Shown here: positions 18,871 to 26,871 of the stretch, in pieces
Layout of the letters: each line of letters starts with the position of its first letter
Position numbering within the stretch: position 1 is the first letter of the stretch
Assembly (NCBI RefSeq): GCF_008370685.1
Contig: NZ_VTZU01000030.1
Coordinates: 16,394-80,393 of the forward strand
Source of the DNA: Aquimarina sp. RZ0
GTDB lineage: Bacteria; Bacteroidota; Bacteroidia; Flavobacteriales; Flavobacteriaceae
DNA: 64,000 nt
Direction: 5' to 3'
Notes under the pieces: generated by a model
What the model was told of the DNA's origin: nothing
What the model saw: the letters and a program-made list of their open reading frames with translations, nothing else
The model's database searches: none
Program-made: the position numbers and the translations under genes

Positions 18871-19426
18871 TCGTTCTTATTTTTTTTAGAGTATTTACAA
18901 TGATTTCATTGCATATCCTATGCATAAAATCTGTGTCTGTATATAATTGATGGTTCTTTTCTTTATAAATTATAGGTTTAATTCTTCTTTTTTGAAACCA
19001 ATCCCGATCGGGTATATTTTTATCTTCTGCTCCAAAATAACATTTCACTTTACAATTGGGGGTCTCTAATTCATAGCGCAATCTGGTTGAAGATACGGTA
19101 TACAGGGTATCGATATCAAGACCTTCTAATGCAGCTTTCCATGCAATAGTTCCTCCTATACTCAATGCAAGTATATTGACTTTCTTTTTTTCTTTTTCCA
19201 GTAGAGAATTAACCGCAGTTTTGATTCCTCTTTGAATAAATTGATCGTGTATATCTTTTTCTATACTCTGTGAGACATCAATCTCTCCTAAACTACAAGA
19301 ATCGTATATATGGATTTGGAATACCGTCTCCAAAATTTTCCTATATTCCTGTAACCAATCTGACCTCTTAATTCCCCATAAATCAGAAATAATTATTAAT
19401 CTTGACTTTATACTGCTTGTTATCAC
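18854..19426 (-). CDS. Small alpha/beta hydrolase in the biotin operon (possible BioH/BioG analogue)
   Basis: 190 residues with a plausible catalytic triad: Ser89 in [13 protein letters not shown] (nucleophile elbow LSIGG), Asp135 in [10 protein letters not shown] and His159 in [10 protein letters not shown]. The strands LIIISDLWG and [10 protein letters not shown] complete a minimal alpha/beta-hydrolase core. It lies two bases after bioD and overlaps the SEC-C gene. In other bacteria BioH, BioG, BioK or BioJ release pimeloyl-ACP by cleaving its methyl ester; position and fold make this a candidate for that step. It lacks the GWG motif expected in BioG (DUF452). The function is therefore an inference from context. 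Confidence 0.72.
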   Translation of the reverse strand: MITSSIKSRLIIISDLWGIKRSDWLQEYRKILETVFQIHIYDSCSLGEIDVSQSIEKDIHDQFIQRGIKTAVNSLLEKEKKKVNILALSIGGTIAWKAALEGLDIDTLYTVSSTRLRYELETPNCKVKCYFGAEDKNIPDRDWFQKRRIKPIIYKEKNHQLYTDTDFMHRICNEIIVNTLKKIRTNDFKK

Positions 19427-19427
19427 A

Positions 19428-20045
19428 CTACAATTTTTCTAGTCTATCTCTAAACAATGCTGCATATTCTTTTATCACCATAGTATCGAAATAAGGCTCA
19501 TTCTCTATTCTTCCAATCACTTGTACTCCTGTCATTTTTTTGATAATACTTTCTGTAGTACTATGCTCATCTCCACTAAAAATAATCACAGGATCAAAAC
19601 CCTTATTTTTTAACAACTGTATTGTCATTAGCGTATGATTAATACTACCCAAATAGTGTCTGGAAACAACAATTACCTTATACTCCGGTTTTATTAGATC
19701 CAGTATTGTTTCGTGATCATTTATGGGTACTAATAATCCGCCTGCTCCTTCTATTACCATATTATTTTTAGTTTCTGGCAATGTAACCGCATCCATAGTA
19801 ATAGTTACTCCATCTATTTCTGCAGCTGCATGAGGACTCATAGGTGTCTCTAAAGCAAAGCTATTAGGATGAAATTTTGAAATATGATTTGAGACGAGCT
19901 CCTTTACTCTATGAGTATCAGCATATGATAAATCTCCAGCTTGTATTGGTTTCCAGTAATCAGCCTCCAGAGCTTCTGTTACAATTGCAGCAGTTATAGT
20001 TTTACCTACATCTGTAGAGATTCCGGTTATAAAATAAGTATTCAT
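19428..20045 (-). CDS. bioD: Dethiobiotin synthetase
   Basis: 205 residues. BioD carboxylates DAPA with CO2 and ATP to close the ureido ring. The N-terminal ITGISTDVGKTITAAIV is the P-loop (GxxTDVGKT), KPIQAGD follows as the conserved KPxQxG substrate loop, and VIEGAGGLLVPIN is the diaminopelargonate/Mg site. Translationally coupled: the start overlaps the stop of the DUF2007 gene by one base and its stop is two bases before the hydrolase. Slightly shorter than the E. coli enzyme, but no motif is missing. Confidence 0.96.
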   Translation of the reverse strand: MNTYFITGISTDVGKTITAAIVTEALEADYWKPIQAGDLSYADTHRVKELVSNHISKFHPNSFALETPMSPHAAAEIDGVTITMDAVTLPETKNNMVIEGAGGLLVPINDHETILDLIKPEYKVIVVSRHYLGSINHTLMTIQLLKNKGFDPVIIFSGDEHSTTESIIKKMTGVQVIGRIENEPYFDTMVIKEYAALFRDRLEKL

Positions 20046-20422
20046 TAAAAAATAGTATTACAGACGTTACAACGATATTTAGTTTTTTCAAAAAAAGGGA
20101 ATAGCATATAAAATATATTCTTGCGCGAAGGATCTGCAATTAATATTCTGGTAGATCCACAGTTTACACAAACAATATCACTCCCGTTTTTATCCTTTTC
20201 ATATACTCTAATCCTATTATGTATCTTTATCGCTTGAGTCAGGTCGTCGTTATGTACAAGCAATTTAATCCCTCCGATAGCTTGACTAATTAAAGGATCA
20301 GAATCTATTGTTTTTTCATCCAGAAGCATTACCTGAATACCTTCTGATTCTAATTTGGATTTTGTTATTTGAGCTTCTGTAGAATACGGAAATGTAGCTA
20401 GTATGGTATAATTATCGATCAT
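20045..20422 (-). CDS. DUF2007 plus zinc-ribbon protein in the biotin operon
   Basis: 125 residues. The first ~70 match the DUF2007 (putative signal-transducing protein) pattern: TILATFPYSTEAQITKSKLESEGI, then VMLLDE and GGIKLLVHNDDLTQAIKI. The C-terminal part is a zinc ribbon with CVNCG and CNVC pairs separated by ~28 residues. DUF2007 proteins resemble the PII-like ferredoxin-like fold; no biochemical role is established. It begins 14 bases after bioF and overlaps bioD by one base, so it is firmly part of the operon. A regulatory or chaperone role is possible but unproven. Confidence 0.78.
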   Translation of the reverse strand: MIDNYTILATFPYSTEAQITKSKLESEGIQVMLLDEKTIDSDPLISQAIGGIKLLVHNDDLTQAIKIHNRIRVYEKDKNGSDIVCVNCGSTRILIADPSRKNIFYMLFPFFEKTKYRCNVCNTIF

Positions 20423-20436
20423 ACAATGGAGTAGTT

Positions 20437-21609
20437 TTAAATAAAGGTAATAAGTAAGTTCAGAACTTGCGATATTTCTTCTTTTGAATTATACGAATGC
20501 AGACAAAAACGCAATCGTTCTTGCCCTTCGGGAACAGTAGGTGATAAAATAGGTTTTACATCAAAACCTTTTTGTTGAATTTTTGTTGCCACCTTTTTTA
20601 CTCGTTTGTTTCCGGATAGGATACAGCAGTGTATCGCAGAATTACTTTTTATAAATAATGAGTTGAGATTTATTTTTTCTACTTCTCGATTGAAAAAGTC
20701 TATATTCTCTTTCAGTTTTTTTGTGGCTAAAGTAGTTTCTAACTCTTTATACATTACTAAAATCGATGCTACAGAATGTGGTGGTAATCCTGTAGTATAA
20801 ATAAAGCTCCTCGCAAAATTAACCAAATAGCTTTTTAATTGTTCTGATCCCAGAATTACTGCTCCGTGGCATCCTAAAGCTTTGCCAAATGTATTGATTC
20901 TGGCAAACACCTCGTCTTCCAGTTCTAATTGCTGAAGAAGACCTACACCTTTGTTACCAAACACTCCCGTGGCGTGTGCTTCGTCTACAATCAGGTGATA
21001 ATTATTTTTGTTACAAAAAGAAACAAATAATCTCAAATCCGGCGTATCTCCATCCATAGAAAACACAGATTCTGTAACAATATATACTTCTTGATCACTA
21101 CTCGAGTCCGATCTAAGCGATTGTATTTTTTTTTCTATAGCTTCTAATTGATTATGAGCAAACTTATAGGATTTGGCATGACTCATTTGTATACCGTCGC
21201 GAATAGAAGCATGAATATACTCATCATACAAAATGATGTCTCCTCGCTGAGGAACAGACGAAAAGAAACCTATATTAGCATCATATCCTGAATTAAATAC
21301 TAAAGCAGCTGCCGCATTATGAAATGTTGCCAACATTATTTCTACTTCTGTATATAATTCATGATTTCCAGAAAGTAATCTTGATCCTGTTGCCCCGTTT
21401 TGATACAGTTCTTTTTGTTCTAAAAAGTGATGCGTTTTCTGAAAAATGGTTTTAGAAGATGCAAATCCTAAATAGTCATTAGAAGAAAAATCTATATGAT
21501 TACTCTGACCACATAGTGTTCTCAGTGCATTGATACTTTCTCTATTCTGAAGCTTTTTTTGAAGTTTTTTAGGCAGACGATCCATAGTGCTAAAATACGA
21601 TAATATCAC
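20437..21609 (-). CDS. bioF: 8-amino-7-oxononanoate synthase
   Basis: 390 residues. BioF condenses pimeloyl-ACP (or -CoA) with L-alanine to KAPA, using PLP. The features seen are FSSNDYLGFASS and NGATGSRLLSGNHELYTEVE near the N-terminus, LYDEYIHASIRDG, VTESVFSMDGDTPDL, IVDEAHATGVFG and the PLP Lys243 in TFGKALGCHG. First gene of the six-gene biotin operon. The ATG at 21609 is used here; a second ATG eight codons later (MDRLPKK) is possible. No clear TAnnTTTG promoter and no BirA-type palindrome were seen in the 120 bases upstream, which end at a strong hairpin and a MITE copy. Confidence 0.96.
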   Translation of the reverse strand: MILSYFSTMDRLPKKLQKKLQNRESINALRTLCGQSNHIDFSSNDYLGFASSKTIFQKTHHFLEQKELYQNGATGSRLLSGNHELYTEVEIMLATFHNAAAALVFNSGYDANIGFFSSVPQRGDIILYDEYIHASIRDGIQMSHAKSYKFAHNQLEAIEKKIQSLRSDSSSDQEVYIVTESVFSMDGDTPDLRLFVSFCNKNNYHLIVDEAHATGVFGNKGVGLLQQLELEDEVFARINTFGKALGCHGAVILGSEQLKSYLVNFARSFIYTTGLPPHSVASILVMYKELETTLATKKLKENIDFFNREVEKINLNSLFIKSNSAIHCCILSGNKRVKKVATKIQQKGFDVKPILSPTVPEGQERLRFCLHSYNSKEEISQVLNLLITFI

Positions 21610-21730
21610 GATCCACCCTTAGTACTATTTATGTGTTTAATTTGCATAATAAAACGATATCTTTTTAACTGATTCTTCAGAATAAAAGTTAATCGTAACT
21701 CAAGATATACTGTTTAGACTAACATCCAGA

Positions 21731-21773
21731 ACTAAAGAAAGCTACAGAATTACATTCTGTAGCTTTCTTTAGT
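21731..21773. terminator. Perfect 20-bp hairpin upstream of bioF
   Basis: ACTAAAGAAAGCTACAGAAT (21731-21750) and its exact reverse complement (21754-21773) enclose a 3-base loop. The outer part is A-rich on one side and T-rich on the other, so it can end transcription in both directions. It was probably the terminator of the FG-GAP gene at 21978-22730 before the MITE inserted between them. Confidence 0.7.
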
Positions 21774-21807
21774 TTTTATGAAGAGTTTATTAAAAAGAGT
21801 GAAGTCT

Positions 21808-21970
21808 AATACGATTTGTGATTAAAAAATTCGTATAAATTCATTGAATTATTTTTTCTTTATGCAAGGCAAAAAAATCAAGCATAGCTATAGCTACGGT
21901 TTATTTTTTAAACGAAGTAGAAAGGAAAAAGAAACGATGAATATGCGAAATTTTTAGTTATAAATCGTAT
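21808..21970 (+). mobile_element. MITE-like element, copy 2, with 6-bp target duplication
   Basis: 162-bp repeat unit at 21809-21970 plus one extra base at 21808. It is flanked by exact AAGTCT duplications at 21802-21807 and 21971-21976, the best evidence that this family inserts by transposition. Ends are imperfect ~28-bp inverted repeats starting ATACGATTT. It is in the same orientation as copy 1, so the two enclose the whole biotin operon. It sits eight bases from the stop of the FG-GAP gene and ~200 bases upstream of bioF. No coding capacity. Confidence 0.88.
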
Positions 21971-21977
21971 AAGTCTC

Positions 21978-22730
21978 TCAATGAGCAAACAATCTTCCTC
22001 CAATAGCAGATACAATTTCGTCACTACCATCACCCGTATAATCCATCGAAAAATTATAGCCTTCGCCACCCCAGTTTCTAGGTGTCAATAAAGATTCTAA
22101 TGACCAACTTTGTCCACTAATCCACTCTCTTTTCAATATCACATTATCAATCGCAGTAATGATTTCATCTTTACCATCAGTATCAGTATCTGCCATCCAA
22201 GTAAATGCACTACTACCCCAATTATTTGAAGTAGTATGAGATTTACTTATAAATCGAGTACCCGTAGATTCTTTAATAAAAATCGTTCCATAATATAAAG
22301 AAATAATATCATCTTTACCATCACCATTATAATCTCCAGCATAGGTATAATCACCCCCGCCATATTGACCATCAGTTGACCAGGTTTGACTAGAAAATGC
22401 ATTCCCTCTGGAAATTTTCATATACATCAAGGAGTAATAAGCAGAGGCAATATCAGATTTACCATCACCGGTAAAATCACCAACTAAGGTATAATCACTA
22501 CCTCCCCAGGCATTATCTACGTTCCAATTGGCATTAATAAACCCTTTTCTATGATTATTCAATTTCATGTAAAAAGTTCCATAATGTGCTGAAGCAATAT
22601 CAGCAAATCCATCACCGTTAAAATCTCCTGTAAAAGTGTATCCCGAACTCCCATATCTTCCGTCTGTTATCCAAACTTGCGAAGTTGCATTAATAAAGAA
22701 TCCCCGAGGCAGAGCCATAGGGGTATTCAA
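21978..22730 (-). CDS. FG-GAP/VCBS-repeat protein, probably a 5'-truncated remnant
   Basis: About 250 residues consisting only of five tandem ~48-residue repeats. Each has WG/YG-x-S-x-Y/F-T followed by a calcium loop such as GDFNGDGFADIASA, GDFTGDGKSDIASA, GDYNGDGKDDI, ADTDTDGKDEI and MDYTGDGSDEI. These are FG-GAP/VCBS blades of a beta-propeller, normally part of a large secreted or surface protein. No signal peptide or other domain is present, the apparent start is TTG at 22730 (ATG at 22718), and an in-frame TAA lies five codons upstream, so the 5' part of the gene seems to have been lost. The fourth repeat is degenerate. Probably non-functional or a small lectin-like remnant. Confidence 0.65.
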   Translation of the reverse strand: MNTPMALPRGFFINATSQVWITDGRYGSSGYTFTGDFNGDGFADIASAHYGTFYMKLNNHRKGFINANWNVDNAWGGSDYTLVGDFTGDGKSDIASAYYSLMYMKISRGNAFSSQTWSTDGQYGGGDYTYAGDYNGDGKDDIISLYYGTIFIKESTGTRFISKSHTTSNNWGSSAFTWMADTDTDGKDEIITAIDNVILKREWISGQSWSLESLLTPRNWGGEGYNFSMDYTGDGSDEIVSAIGGRLFAH

Positions 22731-22788
22731 CGGAAGAAAGTTTTACAATTTAATGAAAACCATCCGTTTTCAAACTTTCCTCTAAAAC

Positions 22789-22809
22789 CTCCGATGCAGA
22801 GCATCGGGG
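22789..22809. repeat. REP-like GC-rich palindrome
   Basis: CCGATGC, a 3-base loop (AGA) and GCATCGG form a tight stem, extended by a G-U and a C-G pair. It is much more GC-rich than its surroundings and stands in the 415-base gene-free stretch 22731-23145. Further on (22831-22880) CTATAAACTACGGTTTCTTT faintly resembles the centre of the MITE family. Nothing else is recognisable there. Confidence 0.5.
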
Positions 22810-23145
22810 AATTCTATTGATTAAAATACCCTATAAACTACGGTTTCTTTGGATTTTGAAACGAGGCGAAAAGAGAATATGTTATCTCAGAAAATTCAAG
22901 GAATAAACAGTATTAATAAGTCACTGAATACGAGACAACAGACCATCTTTATCTATTCATAATCTTATCTTCTGCAAGTCACCGTCTCTATTTGGGTAAT
23001 AATACTCTTAACATCAATATGCCTTACTGGATAAAAGTTCATCAAATTGAAGTGACAATTTTAGGTTAAAAAATAGTAAAACATATACTAGATTTCCTAA
23101 ATTTATTCTTAATAAGAATGGTACTTAAAAAAACAATTATAAGCT

Positions 23146-23685
23146 GTGAATATAACTTATACCACTGCATCGACGAGCAGAGAATTAGAAGAAATTCTTC
23201 AACTTCAACAACAGAATTTAGCTATCTCAATCTCAAAAGAAGAAAAGAAAAAAGAAGGATTTGTTACTGTACAACATGATATCGAGATTCTCAGTAAAAT
23301 GAATGGCATTGAACCACATATTATTGCTAAAGATGGTGATACTGTTATTGGCTATACTTTATGTATGACAAAAGATTTTGGTCAGGATATCCCTGTACTC
23401 ATACCCCTATTCAGAGAAGTTGAGAAGTCTACGTATCGATCTAAAAATTTTATTGTAATGGGTCAGGTTTGTATTGATAAGGGATATCGTGGCCAGGGGG
23501 TTTTTAGAGGATTATATCAACATATGAAAAAAAAATTACAGCACACATATGATATATTGATTACAGAAGTGGCAGCAGACAACCTTCGTTCTTTACAGGC
23601 TCATCAGGCTATTGGTTTTAAAACTTTAGTCACCCATGAAAATGATGGTATAAAGTGGCATCTTATTCATTGGAACTGGGAATAA
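23146..23685 (+). CDS. GNAT family N-acetyltransferase
   Basis: 179 residues starting with GTG (no in-frame ATG nearby upstream). The GNAT elements are clear: IIAKDGDTVIGYTLCMTKDFG for strands 2-4, FIVMGQVCIDKGYRGQGVFRGLYQHMKKKL with the acetyl-CoA loop RGQGVFRGL, and ITEVAADNLRSLQAHQAIGFK for strand 5 and the C-terminal helix. Substrate unknown. The last 23 bases overlap the 3' end of the convergent S9 peptidase gene, so the final residues of both are constrained by each other. Confidence 0.88.
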   Translation: MNITYTTASTSRELEEILQLQQQNLAISISKEEKKKEGFVTVQHDIEILSKMNGIEPHIIAKDGDTVIGYTLCMTKDFGQDIPVLIPLFREVEKSTYRSKNFIVMGQVCIDKGYRGQGVFRGLYQHMKKKLQHTYDILITEVAADNLRSLQAHQAIGFKTLVTHENDGIKWHLIHWNWE

Positions 23686-26512
23686 CCATTTTTGTTTCTG
23701 TTTCTTCTAGATCGTATCCAAAATCTTTTCCTTTTTCTACTCGAGAGACGCCCTTAGTCATCCACTTTGGTGCAGGTTCTCTTTTTAAATAATGATCAAA
23801 AAACTGCATCATCCTAATCGATAAATCTTGCTTATTCTTTTCTTTTCGTAAATTATGCCCTTCATCATTGTATACCAAAAGCCAGACGGGTTTTTGCAAT
23901 CTACGCATTCCCATAAACATTTCTATTCCCTGATAATAGGGGACAGCCCCATCATTATCATTATGCATCATTAACAAGGGCGTTTGGATTTTTGGGATAC
24001 CAAACAATGGAGAATTTTCTATATATAGATCGAACCCATCCCATAAGTTCTTTCCGATTCTACTTTGAGATTTCTCATATTGAAAAGCTCTACTCAATCC
24101 GGATTGCCATCGTATGCCACCATATGCAGATGTCATATTGCTTACAGGAGCACCTGCCATAGCAGCCTTAAATTTATTAGTAACTGTTATTAGATATGCT
24201 ACCTGATATCCTCCCCAGCTCTGCCCCTGAATTGCCATATTCTTACGATCAATATATCCTGACTGTTCTAAAGCTTCTACACCAGAAACAATACAATTAT
24301 ATGCACTCGGCCCTGGTTTACCATCTTCATAAACAATATCCGGAACAAACATTATATAATCATTACTTACCAAATACGATGGATTTACTATGGATGCGCT
24401 GGGTCTTGGAGTATAATATCTTCTGTAACTATCTGACCTTTTTTCATAAAAATAAGTAATCAAAGGATATTTTTTTGATGGATCAAAATCTTCTGGTTTA
24501 TATACAATTCCTTCTAATGGTTTGCCATCATAGGTTTTCCAAGAAAAAAGCTCTGCAGTTCCCCATTTAAATTCTTTTTTATGTGGATTTGCTTCTGTTA
24601 TCTGAGCTATGGTAGAAAAATTATTATTAGTTACGTGAACATCCTGAAATGTATTGAAATTTTGCTTTCTAAATGTAAATATGGTTCCTTTTTTAGCTTT
24701 TCGATATTGATTTATAAAAAACTCTGTTGGTTTGATTTTTTCTTGTAATCTATTATTTTTTAACCCGTATAAACCAGAGGCTTTTGTTTTTTTACTAAAA
24801 CTTGTAATCATCAATGAACCACCAATATAAGAAGCCATGTTTTTATTTTCCTTGTCTAGCCTTTGAGTTCTGTATTCTGTTTCATTTTTTCTACCATTCC
24901 CTGTAATATTAACAGGTATTGATTGAGTAGAAAGAGAAACTTTCCAGATATCGTATTTATCAAAAAGCAATGCATTCCCTTCTTTATCAAATCCTCCAAA
25001 ACCATATGGATATGGCAACATAGGTCGATCTTCATCTTCATTATAAAACGCAACATCCAGGGTATTGGTTAAGTTTACTTTCTTCGTTGTTGACAAATTT
25101 ATAGAAAACCAATTTTTGCCGCTCAGGTCATAGTATAATGCATATTTACCATCAGGTGACAAGATAGGGTCTAATCCAGCATTTCTAAGACCTAATCGTT
25201 TCTCACCTGTATAGGTATCAATGATATAAAAATCTCCTTTCCAGGGCAGGTTCCAGGAACGTTCGAGATCATTATAGCCTGTAAAACCCAGTATATAACG
25301 CTGCTCTTTATTGTTATCAAAGATAAGTTCGTTAATAGTTTCGTCTTGTATATCTACATAGATTTTCTTTGTAGTATCATAGTATGATGTATACGATTTT
25401 TTGTTTAACTCATCAAATCGTGATTTTTGTTCTGGTTGTATAATTTTATCCTGCCAGTTCCAGACATCAACTTGTGGTTTTTCATCTTCTAATAAAATAG
25501 TATCTTTTGCATATGCCAAAATAGGTTTAGAATTAAAAAAAAGTCTATCACCACTTTCTGAAAAAGAAGGTGATTGATCTTTACTCAACTCCCAATGATC
25601 TCTGAGGTTTCTTCCTAATGTATCTATTAATCGAGTAAGTTTTTCATTCGTATAATAGAATACTTCAAATTTCAAGGAATCTACTGCTGTAGAATCTTTT
25701 GCAGAAATAAAAGAAAACTGCTTTCCTGTTTTGTCTACCGATAATTTTTCATACACATAATGGCTCGTATCTATTGTTGTTCTAGACTTTGACAATATAT
25801 CATATTTGTAAACTCCTAGATCTTTTCCTTTTTTCTTTTCATTTTTTAAACTAAAATAAAATGTATCTCCTCTTCTAGGAACAGCAATATCTTTTATGTG
25901 ATGAATGGTGTCTTTTTTCTTTGTTTTCAGTATGTAAATAAGTGCATAATCCTGTTTAAAAGCTTCTCCAATCTTGTTTTTTAAGGAATCCTTCTTAGCC
26001 TTTGTGAGACTATCTTTTTCTTCTTTTTTCTTTTCCTTTTTTTGCTCTTTATATTTTTCTATTACAATCCATCCTTCTTTTTCTTTTGGTATTTCGTATT
26101 TTTTTACATTAAGAATAGAATCATATAGTACCTTATTCTTTACATCATAAATGAACAAATCATCTTTTGATCTACTATCATTTTTTTCTTTTTTCTTTTT
26201 TTCTTCTCTAAGAACCTCATATTTTGGTTTTCTCTTAAAAATTACAAAGTTTTCATCATTCGTTACAGATGCATCATAACCATTAAAAAAGGTGAATTTC
26301 TCTTTATCTTTCGTATTATATATTTCGATATGTCCATCGCCACGTTTGGTAGCAGTCTTTATAGTAGAAACAACTAATTTTCCCGTATTAGAAATTGTAA
26401 CATCATGAATACTTTTCCATAAATCATAATCATTATGGCTAATAGATTTTTTCTGTGAAAAAATTAGTGTTGTGATGAAGAGAAAAAGCAGAGTGATTAT
26501 ATTCTTAACCAT
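23663..26512 (-). CDS. S9 family prolyl oligopeptidase-type serine peptidase
   Basis: 949 residues. The signal peptide MVKNIITLLFLFITTLIFSQ directs it to the periplasm or outside. Residues ~25-640 form the propeller-type N-terminal domain, broken by unusually long Lys/Glu-rich stretches (EEKKKKEKNDSRSKDD and EQKKEKKKEEKDSL). The alpha/beta-hydrolase domain follows with the nucleophile Ser765 in GQSWGGYQ, the Asp in HNDNDGAVP and the His in DEGHNLRK. Members release dipeptides or cut prolyl bonds in short peptides. It has no operon partner. The lysine-rich insertions are coded by runs of AAA/GAA and may be flexible surface loops. Confidence 0.92.
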   Translation of the reverse strand: MVKNIITLLFLFITTLIFSQKKSISHNDYDLWKSIHDVTISNTGKLVVSTIKTATKRGDGHIEIYNTKDKEKFTFFNGYDASVTNDENFVIFKRKPKYEVLREEKKKKEKNDSRSKDDLFIYDVKNKVLYDSILNVKKYEIPKEKEGWIVIEKYKEQKKEKKKEEKDSLTKAKKDSLKNKIGEAFKQDYALIYILKTKKKDTIHHIKDIAVPRRGDTFYFSLKNEKKKGKDLGVYKYDILSKSRTTIDTSHYVYEKLSVDKTGKQFSFISAKDSTAVDSLKFEVFYYTNEKLTRLIDTLGRNLRDHWELSKDQSPSFSESGDRLFFNSKPILAYAKDTILLEDEKPQVDVWNWQDKIIQPEQKSRFDELNKKSYTSYYDTTKKIYVDIQDETINELIFDNNKEQRYILGFTGYNDLERSWNLPWKGDFYIIDTYTGEKRLGLRNAGLDPILSPDGKYALYYDLSGKNWFSINLSTTKKVNLTNTLDVAFYNEDEDRPMLPYPYGFGGFDKEGNALLFDKYDIWKVSLSTQSIPVNITGNGRKNETEYRTQRLDKENKNMASYIGGSLMITSFSKKTKASGLYGLKNNRLQEKIKPTEFFINQYRKAKKGTIFTFRKQNFNTFQDVHVTNNNFSTIAQITEANPHKKEFKWGTAELFSWKTYDGKPLEGIVYKPEDFDPSKKYPLITYFYEKRSDSYRRYYTPRPSASIVNPSYLVSNDYIMFVPDIVYEDGKPGPSAYNCIVSGVEALEQSGYIDRKNMAIQGQSWGGYQVAYLITVTNKFKAAMAGAPVSNMTSAYGGIRWQSGLSRAFQYEKSQSRIGKNLWDGFDLYIENSPLFGIPKIQTPLLMMHNDNDGAVPYYQGIEMFMGMRRLQKPVWLLVYNDEGHNLRKEKNKQDLSIRMMQFFDHYLKREPAPKWMTKGVSRVEKGKDFGYDLEETETKMVIPSSNE

Positions 26513-26711
26513 TACGTTGAGTTATCTATTACCAGATTACAATGGAATTATTAACTAAAATCTTATCTTTTTGATTCAGTCAATAATGATTTCATATAAA
26601 ACTGATATAATTCTTCTGAAATGTATAAAACGTTTTATTTACATATAATCGTTTAACATAATTTTATATATAAAATTTAGTAATATTCTGAAAATATCCA
26701 GTAGCTGAGAA

Positions 26712-26749
26712 AAAAAGAGGATGTTTAAAAATTCAGACATCCTCTTTTT
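26712..26749 (-). terminator. Terminator downstream of the minus-strand lipoprotein gene
   Basis: AAAAGAGGATGT (to 26723) pairs with ACATCCTCTTTT (from 26736), loop 12. On the minus strand the stem is followed by TTTTTTCTC. It is 123 bases past the stop of the gene at 26872. The rest of the gene-free region 26513-26871 is plain A/T-rich DNA with no other signal. Confidence 0.75.
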
Positions 26750-26871
26750 ATATTACAGATATTTCAAAAAAAACAAAATGGAATTACACAGAGATAATCA
26801 TAATTTTCTGAATCTTTTCTCAAAGTATGATATTCGTTATTTATTCTAAAAAATTCAAATGGCAAATGGTA

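Noticed and set aside
15577..21970. CRISPR array or integron attachment sites formed by the repeated 162-bp units
   Set aside because: The copies are 6-19 kb apart, long and non-clustered, with inverted ends; there are no spacers, cas or integrase genes.
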